DNA of 64,000 nucleotides from Pseudobdellovibrionaceae bacterium (GTDB lineage Bacteria; Bdellovibrionota; UBA1018; UBA6935): NCBI GenBank assembly GCA_002722705.1, contig PBMP01000004.1, positions 11,873 to 75,872 of the forward strand, read 5' to 3'. Shown piece by piece: positions 53,838 to 63,482 of this stretch (position 1 is its first letter; each line of letters starts with the position of its first letter). The notes under the pieces were generated by a model. It saw only the letters and a program-made list of their open reading frames with translations, ran no database searches and was not told where the DNA came from. The position numbers and the translations under genes were made by a program.

Positions 53838-54344
53838 TTACAAATTTAAAACTGCTTTCATTTCCGCGATAGTGTCGTCCAATTCTACTTGTTTTAGATC
53901 TGCAAAAAAATCGTCGGCGTGTCTGTTGCAGCTTGTAAGCGCATTACGAAGTGCCCCCCTGTCGAGCAAAAGCTTTACGACGTCCGGCAACCCGTGTTTT
54001 ACCGCCAAGTGCAAAGGGTATATTACGCAACCCCGAGCGGTATGGGGTTCGTTAGGGTCGGCGCCGGCGTCGAGGGCGTTGCGCACAAACTCAACCTCAT
54101 TGTTGGTCGCGTGTCGAATAACAAAGCAGAGCCACGGACTTCCATAGTACGGGGGTGAGTTGGGTAAATATGCACGCTGCAAATCAAGCGTTTGGGGAAC
54201 GGTTTGAGGCAGCCCGCAAAACACGGCGTCTACCGCGGTTGACATGTCTGAGTCCATAACCAGCCCAAAGGTGGTGTGGGCACCCACAAATGTATTTGGG
54301 TTTAGTGCGGCCTTGAGCCAATGCCACCATGGTGCACTTGTCAT
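53838..54344 (-). CDS. Ankyrin-repeat protein
   Basis: A 168-aa protein from the ATG at 54344 (MTSAPWWHWL); a longer frame starts at 54407. Two ankyrin-like units are visible: EVEFVRNALDAGADPNEPH, then YPLHLAVKHGLPDVVKLLLDRGA. The helices after them (ADDFFADLKQVELDDTI) may cap the solenoid. Likely a host-protein adaptor. The 5' end overlaps the heliorhodopsin start by 16 bp. Confidence 0.7.
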   Translation of the reverse strand: MTSAPWWHWLKAALNPNTFVGAHTTFGLVMDSDMSTAVDAVFCGLPQTVPQTLDLQRAYLPNSPPYYGSPWLCFVIRHATNNEVEFVRNALDAGADPNEPHTARGCVIYPLHLAVKHGLPDVVKLLLDRGALRNALTSCNRHADDFFADLKQVELDDTIAEMKAVLNL

Positions 54345-55990
54345 GGGGATGGACACTAATGTCGGGCATTGGAACCGCTTGGGCATTGCTCGCGTTGGCG
54401 GCCACATCTATTTGGCCCAACGTTTTGAGCGTTAATCACCAATACGTGTTTTTGTGGTTAAGTGTCCCTGCTGGAGGTCTGGTGATTGTTTCGTACGGCT
54501 TAATTTATTGTCTATCAGCAGCAGAAAACGGGCTAAACATTGCAAAAGAAGGATTGTACCGTACTTATCCAAAATTACTTAAAGCGTTCTGGGTCATCAC
54601 CGCAACGGCGTATCTTTACTTGTATGCCCTTTGTGCGCACAATGCTGACGCCATAAACAACGATTTGATGCGATTTGCGATTCTTTTATTTACCTGGTTC
54701 CCGCTAAGCGCAATGGCGTGGGCATTGGCAGTGTGGGACGACACCACCGAAACCAACGGCATTGCTTGTGTGCGAGTGACCGCTGCGTTGTCGCTGGGCT
54801 TTGTGTTGTTGGCCGGCCGAATCTCAGACGAATACGTTTGGTTGCAGTGGATTGCGGTTGGCGTGATCGTGATTCAACACGTCGTAATCGACGCAATTGT
54901 GTGGGTGCGAATGCTCGAGCAGCGGGAACCGTTTAACGCGCACGCGTACGCCGCAATGGTGCACATTGGCTCGGCTGTTGCAATCTATATCTACGGAATG
55001 GAAAAATCAAATTACGAAACTAGATTTTATCAGTTTCCGGTAAAATTGGACGATATTTCCGACTTCGATCCGTATAGGTGGCAGTACGTGTGCAGAAACC
55101 AAACATTATCCACTTGCGGCGACGACGACAAGAATTTCTCTATTGAGGGACGGTACGACCACAATTTGTACGTGCATACGCTGGTACTTACGTCGGCGTT
55201 TGCAGCATGGTCTGGATTCTGGCACGTCGTCGCTGCCGGCACCAGCCCAGACGTAGCGCGCAAGATAAAATGGATAGACTACGCTGGTTCGGCCCCAATG
55301 ATGTTAATTGTCATTTCTTTGCAATACGGGCACCACAAGCTGTCGGGCATTGTAATTGCACCGATAGTGCTCGGGCTGCTGATTTTGTGGGCGGGACAAA
55401 AGAGAGAATCCCCCAACGGTGTCCCCCCAGCATGGTTTCTAATGTCGCTCGCAATTTACGCGCTGGTTTGGGTTCCGTCGGGCCATACTTTTAATTTATC
55501 GTTTGGAAAGGCGCAGGAACCCGTTATTACAGAAACCGAGATTTCACCCGGGTTGGGCGAACCACCAAAATTCGTTTGGGCGTTTTACGCCATTACTGTT
55601 GCACTTTTCTCTTCTTTTCCCGTGGTTTACGCGCTCCAAATTTGGCACGCCCTTGATGAAAACACAGAGGAAAAGGCATACATTGGTCTGAGCCTTATCG
55701 CAAAACTGACGCTGCACCTTTACATTGGGTTAACTGTTATTGCCAGCGCTGGCACACTTGATGAAACTAAAATTACAACAATGGACACGCTATTACCAGG
55801 GTTGATCGGCACCGGTGTCATCGTGTTTTTCGTCTCTTTTTTGGTGCGGTACGCAAAACTAGACGAGCCCTGGCCAAAATACACGGTGGTGTACAATCAA
55901 GCCCAAGGTGTATACGAAGGATTTTTAATGGTCGAAACAAAAACTGCTAAATTACCTGGCGCGTTTCTTCAAATCTCAGCAGTGGCTTGA
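54329..55990 (+). CDS. Heliorhodopsin with extra N-terminal six-helix domain
   Basis: A 553-aa protein (543 aa from a second ATG at 54359). Residues about 200-490 match heliorhodopsin helix by helix: TM1 (FNAHAYAAMVHIGS), TM3 with KWIDYAGSAPMM, where Asp317 sits at the usual Glu counterion position, and TM7 EKAYIGLSLIAK with the retinal-binding Lys459. The preceding 190 residues form about six further helices (SVPAGGLVIVSYGLIY, KAFWVITATAYLYLY). They may be a degenerate rhodopsin-like copy without lysine, or a different domain. Heliorhodopsins are light-sensing or channel proteins with inverted topology. Viral copies are known, but this two-part layout is not familiar to me. Confidence 0.85.
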   Translation: MVHLSWGWTLMSGIGTAWALLALAATSIWPNVLSVNHQYVFLWLSVPAGGLVIVSYGLIYCLSAAENGLNIAKEGLYRTYPKLLKAFWVITATAYLYLYALCAHNADAINNDLMRFAILLFTWFPLSAMAWALAVWDDTTETNGIACVRVTAALSLGFVLLAGRISDEYVWLQWIAVGVIVIQHVVIDAIVWVRMLEQREPFNAHAYAAMVHIGSAVAIYIYGMEKSNYETRFYQFPVKLDDISDFDPYRWQYVCRNQTLSTCGDDDKNFSIEGRYDHNLYVHTLVLTSAFAAWSGFWHVVAAGTSPDVARKIKWIDYAGSAPMMLIVISLQYGHHKLSGIVIAPIVLGLLILWAGQKRESPNGVPPAWFLMSLAIYALVWVPSGHTFNLSFGKAQEPVITETEISPGLGEPPKFVWAFYAITVALFSSFPVVYALQIWHALDENTEEKAYIGLSLIAKLTLHLYIGLTVIASAGTLDETKITTMDTLLPGLIGTGVIVFFVSFLVRYAKLDEPWPKYTVVYNQAQGVYEGFLMVETKTAKLPGAFLQISAVA

Positions 55991-55994
55991 GTGT

Positions 55995-58900
55995 TTACTG
56001 CTCTTTCTTTTCGGTCGGCGCCGACTTAATGTGCGTGTGCTGGTGGGTGTGAGTAACGCCGGGCAAGGTTTTTAAATCTAACCCATCGCCCTTAACCTTG
56101 TTTGCAATCGAAAGCAAAAGGGCAACTACGAAGATAAGCACAATCAGAAAGAAAATGACAGTTATTTCCCGCATTTTGCCGGCCCAGTGATTGTTCTGTG
56201 CGATCAGTGGCGCCAGCGCATATTGTCCAAACACCGAAGAAACGTTGACCACCCTAACATTCTTCGAGGTAAAATTGCCCTGCAAATCAACGCTGTTCCG
56301 TTTCGATTCGTACAAAAGAATTGTACAGGCGCTATCACATTCAATTGTGTTTTGTGCTTTGCCTTTGACTCTTGAAATCGCAGCAACAAATGGGGCAGAA
56401 AGGTCACCGGCCAATTTTACTTGCATCCCAGTTATGTCGAGCTCGATTCGCGAGAGGCTCCCGCCAATTTCATCCATTCCGATTGCAGCCACGGCCATAT
56501 GTTTAGATTCAAGTTTGATCGAAACCCGCGAATCCGCCGCTGATTTTCCTTCAAAATGAATTGCCGCTCCTCCAAATCCACTGTCACAGCCCGTGTTATC
56601 GACCGCCAACGTTTGCTCAATCTGGAACTTTTCATTGCCGACAATAAAGACGGGACACATGCCATACTTTTGGCTCGGCGGCGGAACAATAATCGCGGTC
56701 CCATCCAGAGTTAGCACGCGGACGTTAGGCTCCTCAATCGTGTTTAAACGCGTCGTTATAGTAGGTCCAAAAAACCGTTCCGGAAAACACTGCCCTGGGT
56801 TGGTGTCGCCGTTGCGCACACCGGCAACTGACGATGGACCAGAACGTTCGCCGTCATCGCATTCTCGCAAAGTTTCAAAGGTTTTTAATTCCGTTTTTAT
56901 TTGCGCCAGTGCATTTGTTACATTGAGCACACTTTCCAAGGAAATGTAGTCCATTAGTGCTCTGCACGGAAAGGCGTCAGCACGAAGGTGCTGCGCTTGG
57001 TGGTCCGACATCGAATACCCCGTTTCAACTAGTTTTGCAATGCTGTTTCCGCACTGCAAAACGCTCAAAACATTCCAGTGGATTGGGGATATTAGCACTA
57101 AGGCACCCGCCGGAATATTCATCTTTTGAAACGTAAGGTAATCTGGATCTCCGTCAATAAAAAGGCACAACTTGGTGGTTGGGTTGCACGCGCGTTCGCG
57201 GCGAAGCAAAGTGTGTCCAAAGTTTAACTGATTGACCGTGGATGCATGTAACAGACAAAATGACTCGCGATCAGCCCCCAACGGATCCCGTTCGCAGTGA
57301 GTGTATTCACCTCGAAACTGTTCACAATAGGTGTATAACGTTTCGTCTGCCAGGTACGAGAGGCCGCCGTTGAAATAAGACTTTGGTAGATCATTATAGT
57401 GAAAATACCTTTCACGATCTTCATCAGTTAACGTGTTACGATGAGCGCGGCCATATGGTGGGCGCAGGCACGTGCCTGGATACGTCACAACATGAACTTT
57501 ATTGTTCGGCGACACAGCGCCAAACTGCTCCGTCAAATGAGTCGTGTCAAAATCACTGCCCCAGTTTCCAATGTTGCTGATTAATGTAATCAAGTCGTCT
57601 TGAACGGGAGCTCCAGCACGCATAAAAAATTTCAAAAAGTCGGCTTGCCTAGTCTTAATATCGCCAAGTGGGTCGCGTTCTATTGCTTTGATGTTGACAC
57701 CCCGATTTGATCCCAAAAACAACCCCAACGGAAAGGACTGACCAGGAATTGCCGTTGGCCATGTCCACCCGCATACAACGCAATCAAACGAATCGTCGTT
57801 TGGTGCCTCGCCGATACACTTTGGAAGCACATTTGTTTCCGCGTCCGCAGTGTATCGCTCGCATGCGTAAACGGGGGACTGCCCCCCGCAAGTGCACATT
57901 TGAGGTTGCGGGTCGTTTGGTTCGCTCACAAAGTACGGACGACCAGTATAATCTTTCGGAACAAATCGTTCGTCAGTTGTTGTGTGAGACACATCGGCTA
58001 ACGGCGGTCCACGTACGGACGGATCTAAATTTCCACCAGCAGCAGCAGCATCCTGCTCAGCGGGCTTATTGGAGGCGCAAACAGACAAATGCACGCCAGT
58101 CACGACGAACTGCTGCGGACCCTCGGGCGTCTGTGTAAACCCCTTGGGACTGACAATGTCCAATTTTGGCCGCTGCATTTTTCGCAGTTTGTTGTCGTAC
58201 GTTGGCATGTAGTTTGGGCTATCGACAATGTCAGGACTAATTTGTCCACACTGCGCTTCATTGATTGCCGTTCCTGGTCTCCAGCCATCAAAATAATTGA
58301 CCCACCGAAACTCAGGCGTTTCAGTTCGGGCCCAGTCGCCGTTTCTGGTCCCATCGGACGTGCGAAAATTTGGCTGCTGGTTGCGCCACGTTGAATCGGT
58401 TGCGCAGCATTTTATGTATAAAACGGGCTTGTTGTTAAAACGGCTAAGTGCATTCAACGGCATTGTAGCACCCTGCCACTTTGTGGCCATGTAATCAGAA
58501 TCATAACTTGGAAATTCGCAACGACAAGCGTACAGCGAATTGATAAATGTCTCACTTTGCATTGTAACCATGTCCTCTCTTTTGTTCCAAAATGGCACCT
58601 GCATGTTTCCAACCGTGTTAACAAACATTGGCCCCGTTTGACCAGATGGGTAATTTGGCCACTTACTGTCGCTTGCGTAGCACGTGTAACACGGGTTCTT
58701 TTTTTTTCCATCGGAACCCATCGTTCGACGCGGATTGACTACGGGTCCAACATTTGGTCGACTTGGGTCCAAATTGTCCGTGTAACAGTTGGCAATTTTG
58801 CGGTTGTCAAAAAACTGAGTTGTAACCTTACTACTTAACGTACTTGCACAGCTTGAATGGTACTGACTTTGATCGGCTTCATCGCACACATATGGATCAT

Positions 58901-61900
58901 CGCACCAAAGTGCTACAAAGGGGGCTTGCCCTTCGTGGCAAGCATCTGGAAATCCGCCCGTTTCGTTGCTGTTGTGATTGTAAAACTCCCATGCTGGATT
59001 TATAAAGTGGTCCCCCTGCGCCCACAAATCTGGCCGCGCGCGGGCCCTCGGCTTGGGCCCAAGGTATTTATACGTTTCCCCTAAAATTAGGCCTGGGGTG
59101 TATAAATTATGGCGATCATTTAAGGGATCATTGCTCGTGTATTCGGAACCATCGGCTTCCTGAATACAAGCATTTTCTTGATAAAAGTTGGTATGCTCCG
59201 CAACCTCGTGAGTCCATACGCTCATCGTACAAGTTCGACTTAGCGGCAACTTGGGTTTGTTTGTACCATCAGTATTTGCTTTTGGTTTGCAAAATTTGTC
59301 ATAAGGCGAAAAGCCGCGTTCTTCAACATAGTTTGGGTCTCCAGCGATTTCTCGCAAAACATACTGACTGGCTTCATAGTGGTCAAAGTAGCACATGTCT
59401 TTGTACGGCGTTTCAAAAAGGCACGTGTTTTCTGCAACCGACCACCCTTCCCATGCTTGTGCACGCTTAAAATCAACCCAGAGACTGCTATCGCATGGAT
59501 CGTTAAACTTAATTTCGTTAAATCGCTGTGTGCGATCTCCTTTGCACGATCCCTGCCGTACCGCATTATAGGCCACATCTACTTTTTCTTTGTTAGAAAC
59601 TTCTTTTTCTTTCGATTTGAAATCCACCGTGCATATTTCTTTTGAGATATCCACTGCCGGATCGTTGACATTTAACACCTCTTTTGGAACATACGGAATA
59701 TTAACTTGCTTCGGATTGTGAAAAAAATAGCTGCTAGGTACATATCTGTCCTTGTTTTGCATCCCAATCGTAGGCCGCGTAAAATGGTACAATTGCACTT
59801 CTTCTCCATCGCGCGACGTTTTGAAATCCATTTGCATGCTGCTTTTCGATTCCCCGCATGTGTGCGTTCGCACTTTTGTGTACGTTAGCGGCCGGCATTT
59901 TTTGGTGCAAGGGAGCGTGTGTGGAAAGGGCGGGTCCTGCCAGCCGCCTTTGTTTCGCAACGGTTCCTGGTAATGCCAACGGCAAAATTTTTGTGTCGAA
60001 TTTGATGAAGGGTGTGGAATTGCCCACTGCTGCGTGTTTGAATCAAAATACACCCCAGTCGTAGCGGCGTAGCGATTCCACCACTCGGTGGGATTCCCGA
60101 TGTACGTGCTAGGGGCGCCAGGAACCCAAGAAGTGTTGCAAGCTGCCGTGCCCTTATCGTCATCAGTCGGGCAATGCAAAGCCGGTATTTGCACGTCTTC
60201 CTCCGGTAGGGCTTCAATTGATTCGTGGGTCGAACTCACGGTCACAAAATGGGTATACGCCTTTGTACCAACGTCCCACTCCACCTGCGATTCATCGCAC
60301 CCGGTCTCAATATCTCCAGTGCAGGGCTGGTCAATTTTTACAGTGATCGCCTTAATTGAACCGAGATAGTTCTTATCAAACGTCAAAGTCATGGTCGCCG
60401 GCTGTGATTTTTGCCAGCAAGGATCGGCCGCACTTAGGCGCGTTTGAAGCACCGACCACGTGCGAAGCAGAGCCGGGGATCCCCGAATAAGCGCGTCAAC
60501 CGACACGACGTCATTATCGCGTGAAAATGCGACAAACAGCGAGCTCTCGGCGTCGGGTTCCCCAGTTTGTGACTGCGCACTCGATCCGGGGTTTAAGGCA
60601 ACAAAGGGCATGGCGCGGCGAAACGAAAAATTGCCGTGTTCTTTAAAGTCAGTAAGGCCCTCAATAATCTCGTTGTCAGTGGTTAAGATTTGCACCAAAT
60701 GCCCAAAGTCAACGGTTTTTGTTATGTCTGAAGACCCAAAGTCGGATTTCGAACCCTTAGCAAATTGCGAAAACACATGCGGCTGCCGCTGCTGTGACTG
60801 GCCTTGGCATTTTTCGCCAAAATTTGTCACAAGGACAGAGCTTTCGAACACATCAAACGCAGTCATGGTACAGCCGACATTCAGTCCGCCGTAATTGCAT
60901 TCTTCAGAGTTGATGCACTTCTGTACATCGTCCCACGCAAACCATGGGCAGCATGGAGCCAATCTATCTTGATACCCCATCAACACCGTGACAGGGTCGC
61001 GGCCCCCAGCACAGTTTTTGGCATAACACCCAATGGCGTCAGCCTGAGCCCAAAAGAGATCCCACGACGTTGTATCCTCGTCGGCGAAAATATTGTTGAG
61101 TAAAGCTGCGTCCGACGTTTTGTTAATTCGGTTTTGTACAAACCTTTCTCTCTTAAACGTGCCAAATCCAACGCCCGTACGAATGAATGGACTTGTTTGC
61201 CACGTGCAGCACGTAAAATCCGGTGGCTCCCATGCATGCTTTCGGTAGAGCATGTAATGAAAACACGCGCAGGTTAAGAGATGATCTTCATACCCGTGAG
61301 GAGCACACGTCGTCATGTTTGCACCAATTGTCTCCACGTCCCAAACTACACCCGATTGACACCGGAACGCAGACGTGCGATCGCGATCGCCAATTTTGCG
61401 GATTGGAAGATTGTTGCTCAACCGCCCATTTGCAACAATCGGTTGCGAATTAGCGCGCACAAACGTTGTGCCAACCGACGATCCCGTGCTCCACGACCCA
61501 TCGGCCGTCGCCACACGTGTGCAATCGTTGCTTGCCCAGCACGTGCACTGGTACCCAGGCGAAGTAGTTTCGCGAACAAAAATATATTCCTTTAATTCCA
61601 ATTCTTCAGAGCTTCGAATGCGGCATTCTGTTTGACAGTTTTGTTGCTGCTGCTGCATAATCGTGTGCTCGACTGGAAACACGTCGGTCTGAAAAGTAAT
61701 GTTCAGCCGCGTCCTATTATCGTAAGCAACAGCTAGCGCGCCCGATTCAATAAATTCTGCGCAAAACGGCCCTTTGGTCGGGGCGCGTGTCGATGCCATT
61801 AAAATGAAATCATAATCGACTGTTCCGGTTGCACCCAAACCGTCAATGTGCGTCCAAGCAGGCACGGGTACATCCACATATCGAGGGTGGGCAGAAATTA

Positions 61901-62498
61901 GGTTTGACTTCGGGCTCACGCCCAAAATGTCATCGTCCCCAGTGGTGGCTAAGGCCTTTACGTGACCAGGAAAAAATACGTCGTCTTTGCCCTGCACTAC
62001 GTCAAAGTCGCTCTTGATTACAAAACGACCGCTTATACCGCCTCTACCAAACACCGGGCCGCAGTTTGTAGTACCAAGCAAAGTGTTGAATAAAGTCTGT
62101 CCGTCCGCACACCCATCGGGGCAGTAGTTTTGATAATCCATTTCCATAAACGTACATGGAGACGGTGGGCAATATTGATTTAGAGGGCAGGTCTCTTTGG
62201 TTCGTATGTGTTGGCGAATTACGCCTGCGCCGGGCATGTCGGGCAATACCGATTCTATTATCCGTTTCACGTTCCACCTACAGAAATGCTCACCGCCGTT
62301 CGCTTCTACCAACGCTTGGGGCAATTGATTGGAAATGTTAAGCCCAACTGAATAGCACTCTGCCGCGCTTATCCCACTTGGCCCATACACTTGAATTGGA
62401 TCGTCGTTGTCGAGCATAGGCTGAAGTGTAAAGGGCGTATCCGACGGCAAGTTGGTGTTAAAACCAACCGCCGCAACTAAGGCAAACACCAGCACCAT
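55995..62498 (-). CDS. Giant Cys-rich envelope-type glycoprotein
   Basis: A 2167-aa type I membrane protein from the ATG at 62498; upstream GTG frame is not preferred. A signal peptide (MVLVFALVAAVGF) is followed by an ectodomain of about 2100 residues with more than 100 Cys and many N-glycosylation sequons. A C-terminal transmembrane helix (EITVIFFLIVLIFVVALLLS) and a short tail rich in His and Lys follow (GVTHTHQHTHIKSAP). A TATATTT element lies 31 nt upstream (62529-62535). It is likely the main surface glycoprotein, perhaps for attachment or fusion; no fold is recognised. Confidence 0.75.
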   Translation of the reverse strand: MVLVFALVAAVGFNTNLPSDTPFTLQPMLDNDDPIQVYGPSGISAAECYSVGLNISNQLPQALVEANGGEHFCRWNVKRIIESVLPDMPGAGVIRQHIRTKETCPLNQYCPPSPCTFMEMDYQNYCPDGCADGQTLFNTLLGTTNCGPVFGRGGISGRFVIKSDFDVVQGKDDVFFPGHVKALATTGDDDILGVSPKSNLISAHPRYVDVPVPAWTHIDGLGATGTVDYDFILMASTRAPTKGPFCAEFIESGALAVAYDNRTRLNITFQTDVFPVEHTIMQQQQQNCQTECRIRSSEELELKEYIFVRETTSPGYQCTCWASNDCTRVATADGSWSTGSSVGTTFVRANSQPIVANGRLSNNLPIRKIGDRDRTSAFRCQSGVVWDVETIGANMTTCAPHGYEDHLLTCACFHYMLYRKHAWEPPDFTCCTWQTSPFIRTGVGFGTFKRERFVQNRINKTSDAALLNNIFADEDTTSWDLFWAQADAIGCYAKNCAGGRDPVTVLMGYQDRLAPCCPWFAWDDVQKCINSEECNYGGLNVGCTMTAFDVFESSVLVTNFGEKCQGQSQQRQPHVFSQFAKGSKSDFGSSDITKTVDFGHLVQILTTDNEIIEGLTDFKEHGNFSFRRAMPFVALNPGSSAQSQTGEPDAESSLFVAFSRDNDVVSVDALIRGSPALLRTWSVLQTRLSAADPCWQKSQPATMTLTFDKNYLGSIKAITVKIDQPCTGDIETGCDESQVEWDVGTKAYTHFVTVSSTHESIEALPEEDVQIPALHCPTDDDKGTAACNTSWVPGAPSTYIGNPTEWWNRYAATTGVYFDSNTQQWAIPHPSSNSTQKFCRWHYQEPLRNKGGWQDPPFPHTLPCTKKCRPLTYTKVRTHTCGESKSSMQMDFKTSRDGEEVQLYHFTRPTIGMQNKDRYVPSSYFFHNPKQVNIPYVPKEVLNVNDPAVDISKEICTVDFKSKEKEVSNKEKVDVAYNAVRQGSCKGDRTQRFNEIKFNDPCDSSLWVDFKRAQAWEGWSVAENTCLFETPYKDMCYFDHYEASQYVLREIAGDPNYVEERGFSPYDKFCKPKANTDGTNKPKLPLSRTCTMSVWTHEVAEHTNFYQENACIQEADGSEYTSNDPLNDRHNLYTPGLILGETYKYLGPKPRARARPDLWAQGDHFINPAWEFYNHNSNETGGFPDACHEGQAPFVALWCDDPYVCDEADQSQYHSSCASTLSSKVTTQFFDNRKIANCYTDNLDPSRPNVGPVVNPRRTMGSDGKKKNPCYTCYASDSKWPNYPSGQTGPMFVNTVGNMQVPFWNKREDMVTMQSETFINSLYACRCEFPSYDSDYMATKWQGATMPLNALSRFNNKPVLYIKCCATDSTWRNQQPNFRTSDGTRNGDWARTETPEFRWVNYFDGWRPGTAINEAQCGQISPDIVDSPNYMPTYDNKLRKMQRPKLDIVSPKGFTQTPEGPQQFVVTGVHLSVCASNKPAEQDAAAAGGNLDPSVRGPPLADVSHTTTDERFVPKDYTGRPYFVSEPNDPQPQMCTCGGQSPVYACERYTADAETNVLPKCIGEAPNDDSFDCVVCGWTWPTAIPGQSFPLGLFLGSNRGVNIKAIERDPLGDIKTRQADFLKFFMRAGAPVQDDLITLISNIGNWGSDFDTTHLTEQFGAVSPNNKVHVVTYPGTCLRPPYGRAHRNTLTDEDRERYFHYNDLPKSYFNGGLSYLADETLYTYCEQFRGEYTHCERDPLGADRESFCLLHASTVNQLNFGHTLLRRERACNPTTKLCLFIDGDPDYLTFQKMNIPAGALVLISPIHWNVLSVLQCGNSIAKLVETGYSMSDHQAQHLRADAFPCRALMDYISLESVLNVTNALAQIKTELKTFETLRECDDGERSGPSSVAGVRNGDTNPGQCFPERFFGPTITTRLNTIEEPNVRVLTLDGTAIIVPPPSQKYGMCPVFIVGNEKFQIEQTLAVDNTGCDSGFGGAAIHFEGKSAADSRVSIKLESKHMAVAAIGMDEIGGSLSRIELDITGMQVKLAGDLSAPFVAAISRVKGKAQNTIECDSACTILLYESKRNSVDLQGNFTSKNVRVVNVSSVFGQYALAPLIAQNNHWAGKMREITVIFFLIVLIFVVALLLSIANKVKGDGLDLKTLPGVTHTHQHTHIKSAPTEKKEQ

Positions 62499-62528
62499 GG
62501 TCGGAAGGCGCACGCGGTGGAAGTGCGC

Positions 62529-62535
62529 AAATATA
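62529..62535 (-). promoter_or_regulatory. TATA-like element for the giant glycoprotein gene
   Basis: TATATTT on the minus strand, 31 nt upstream of the ATG at 62498. Confidence 0.45.
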
Positions 62536-62596
62536 ATTTTTACAGAAACGTAGCAACAGTGATTGGTCACGCCAACTAAGCAGGGGACTCGCAGAA

Positions 62597-63277
62597 TTAT
62601 TGGTTAACCTCAACGTGTAGTTGGTTCATCAATTCTGAAGCGGTCACAAGCATTTCAGGGCTAGCAATTCCCGGCGCAATCCAGTTGTTGCGTTTTAAGA
62701 ATAGCTCGACGGTCACGCCTTGCAAGGCCTGCCACCCAAGCGCTATGCCAGGAAATTTTGGCGTGTGTGTTGCCCGGTAATGCTCCTTGACGCTTTCCTT
62801 AATTGGGACGGTGTATGCAGCGTTGCAAACCGTGTTGGGGATCGATACCGTGGTTGGCCACGACAGAGATGCCGCGGTGCCTTTTGACGCCCAACGCGTA
62901 AACGCGTACAACGCGGTGACTGCATCTCCGTGAGTGTGTTTTCCAGCTCGAATAATGTCACCGGTTCGAAATATTAAAAGCTTTCCGTGTTTCTTCAAAG
63001 TATATCGCTTGTGGCTAAATGGGCTGCGGGGGTCGCTGGTTGCGAGCATCTTTGCAGACCGACCGTTTGCCAATGCTGTGTCCAGTGGTCGTCCACACAT
63101 TGCAGCTGTGTGCAAAAGCCGAGGGGTAAATGTCGACCGAGCGTGTAACACAACGTTGGCACGGCGCAAAAATTTAATTCGGTTCGGCTTGGGAGCCACG
63201 TATCGATTTTTAAATCGGCGTGCATACAAGAGTTGCGGCGTTCGCGCCAAGTCGCTTTTTGACGTCTGCGACAGCAT
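62597..63277 (-). CDS. TBP: TATA-binding-protein-like protein
   Basis: A 226-aa protein from the ATG at 63277. It shows the two TBP half-repeats. The first ends LLIFRTGDIIRAGKHTHGD, matching LIFxSGK...TGAK...D of cellular TBP. The second reads ESVKEHYRATHTPKFPGI, matching the FPGL region, then VELFLKRNN. DNA-contact phenylalanines are only partly kept, so binding specificity may differ from the cellular protein. Mirusviruses are reported to carry TBP genes. It may act on the TATA-like promoters seen throughout the window. Confidence 0.75.
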   Translation of the reverse strand: MLSQTSKSDLARTPQLLYARRFKNRYVAPKPNRIKFLRRANVVLHARSTFTPRLLHTAAMCGRPLDTALANGRSAKMLATSDPRSPFSHKRYTLKKHGKLLIFRTGDIIRAGKHTHGDAVTALYAFTRWASKGTAASLSWPTTVSIPNTVCNAAYTVPIKESVKEHYRATHTPKFPGIALGWQALQGVTVELFLKRNNWIAPGIASPEMLVTASELMNQLHVEVNQ

Positions 63278-63482
63278 ATGTAACCAGCTCAAACCCACCC
63301 GACCCGTTTTTTTGTATAAGCTGAGCGTTCAGAAGTTTTTTTATGGCAACATCAAACGCAAGCGCAGGCAAAACAGGTTTACTCTTTTCGCGGATTGTCT
63401 GTGCAGCTAAGGCACAGTCAGCACCAAGAACCAGTGAGGCCAAGGCCACGGTGTCAGCGTTGCTGCTATGCTCAAGCGTCAT
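63210..63482 (-). CDS. Small protein, possibly winged-helix
   Basis: A 90-aa protein from the ATG at 63482 (MTLEHSSNAD). The pattern of three helices and a strand pair (LASLVLGADCALAAQTI, FDVAIKKLLNAQLIQKN, GGFELVTYAV) resembles a winged helix. It overlaps the TBP-like gene by 68 bp. Function unknown. Confidence 0.45.
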   Translation of the reverse strand: MTLEHSSNADTVALASLVLGADCALAAQTIREKSKPVLPALAFDVAIKKLLNAQLIQKNGSGGFELVTYAVADVKKRLGANAATLVCTPI

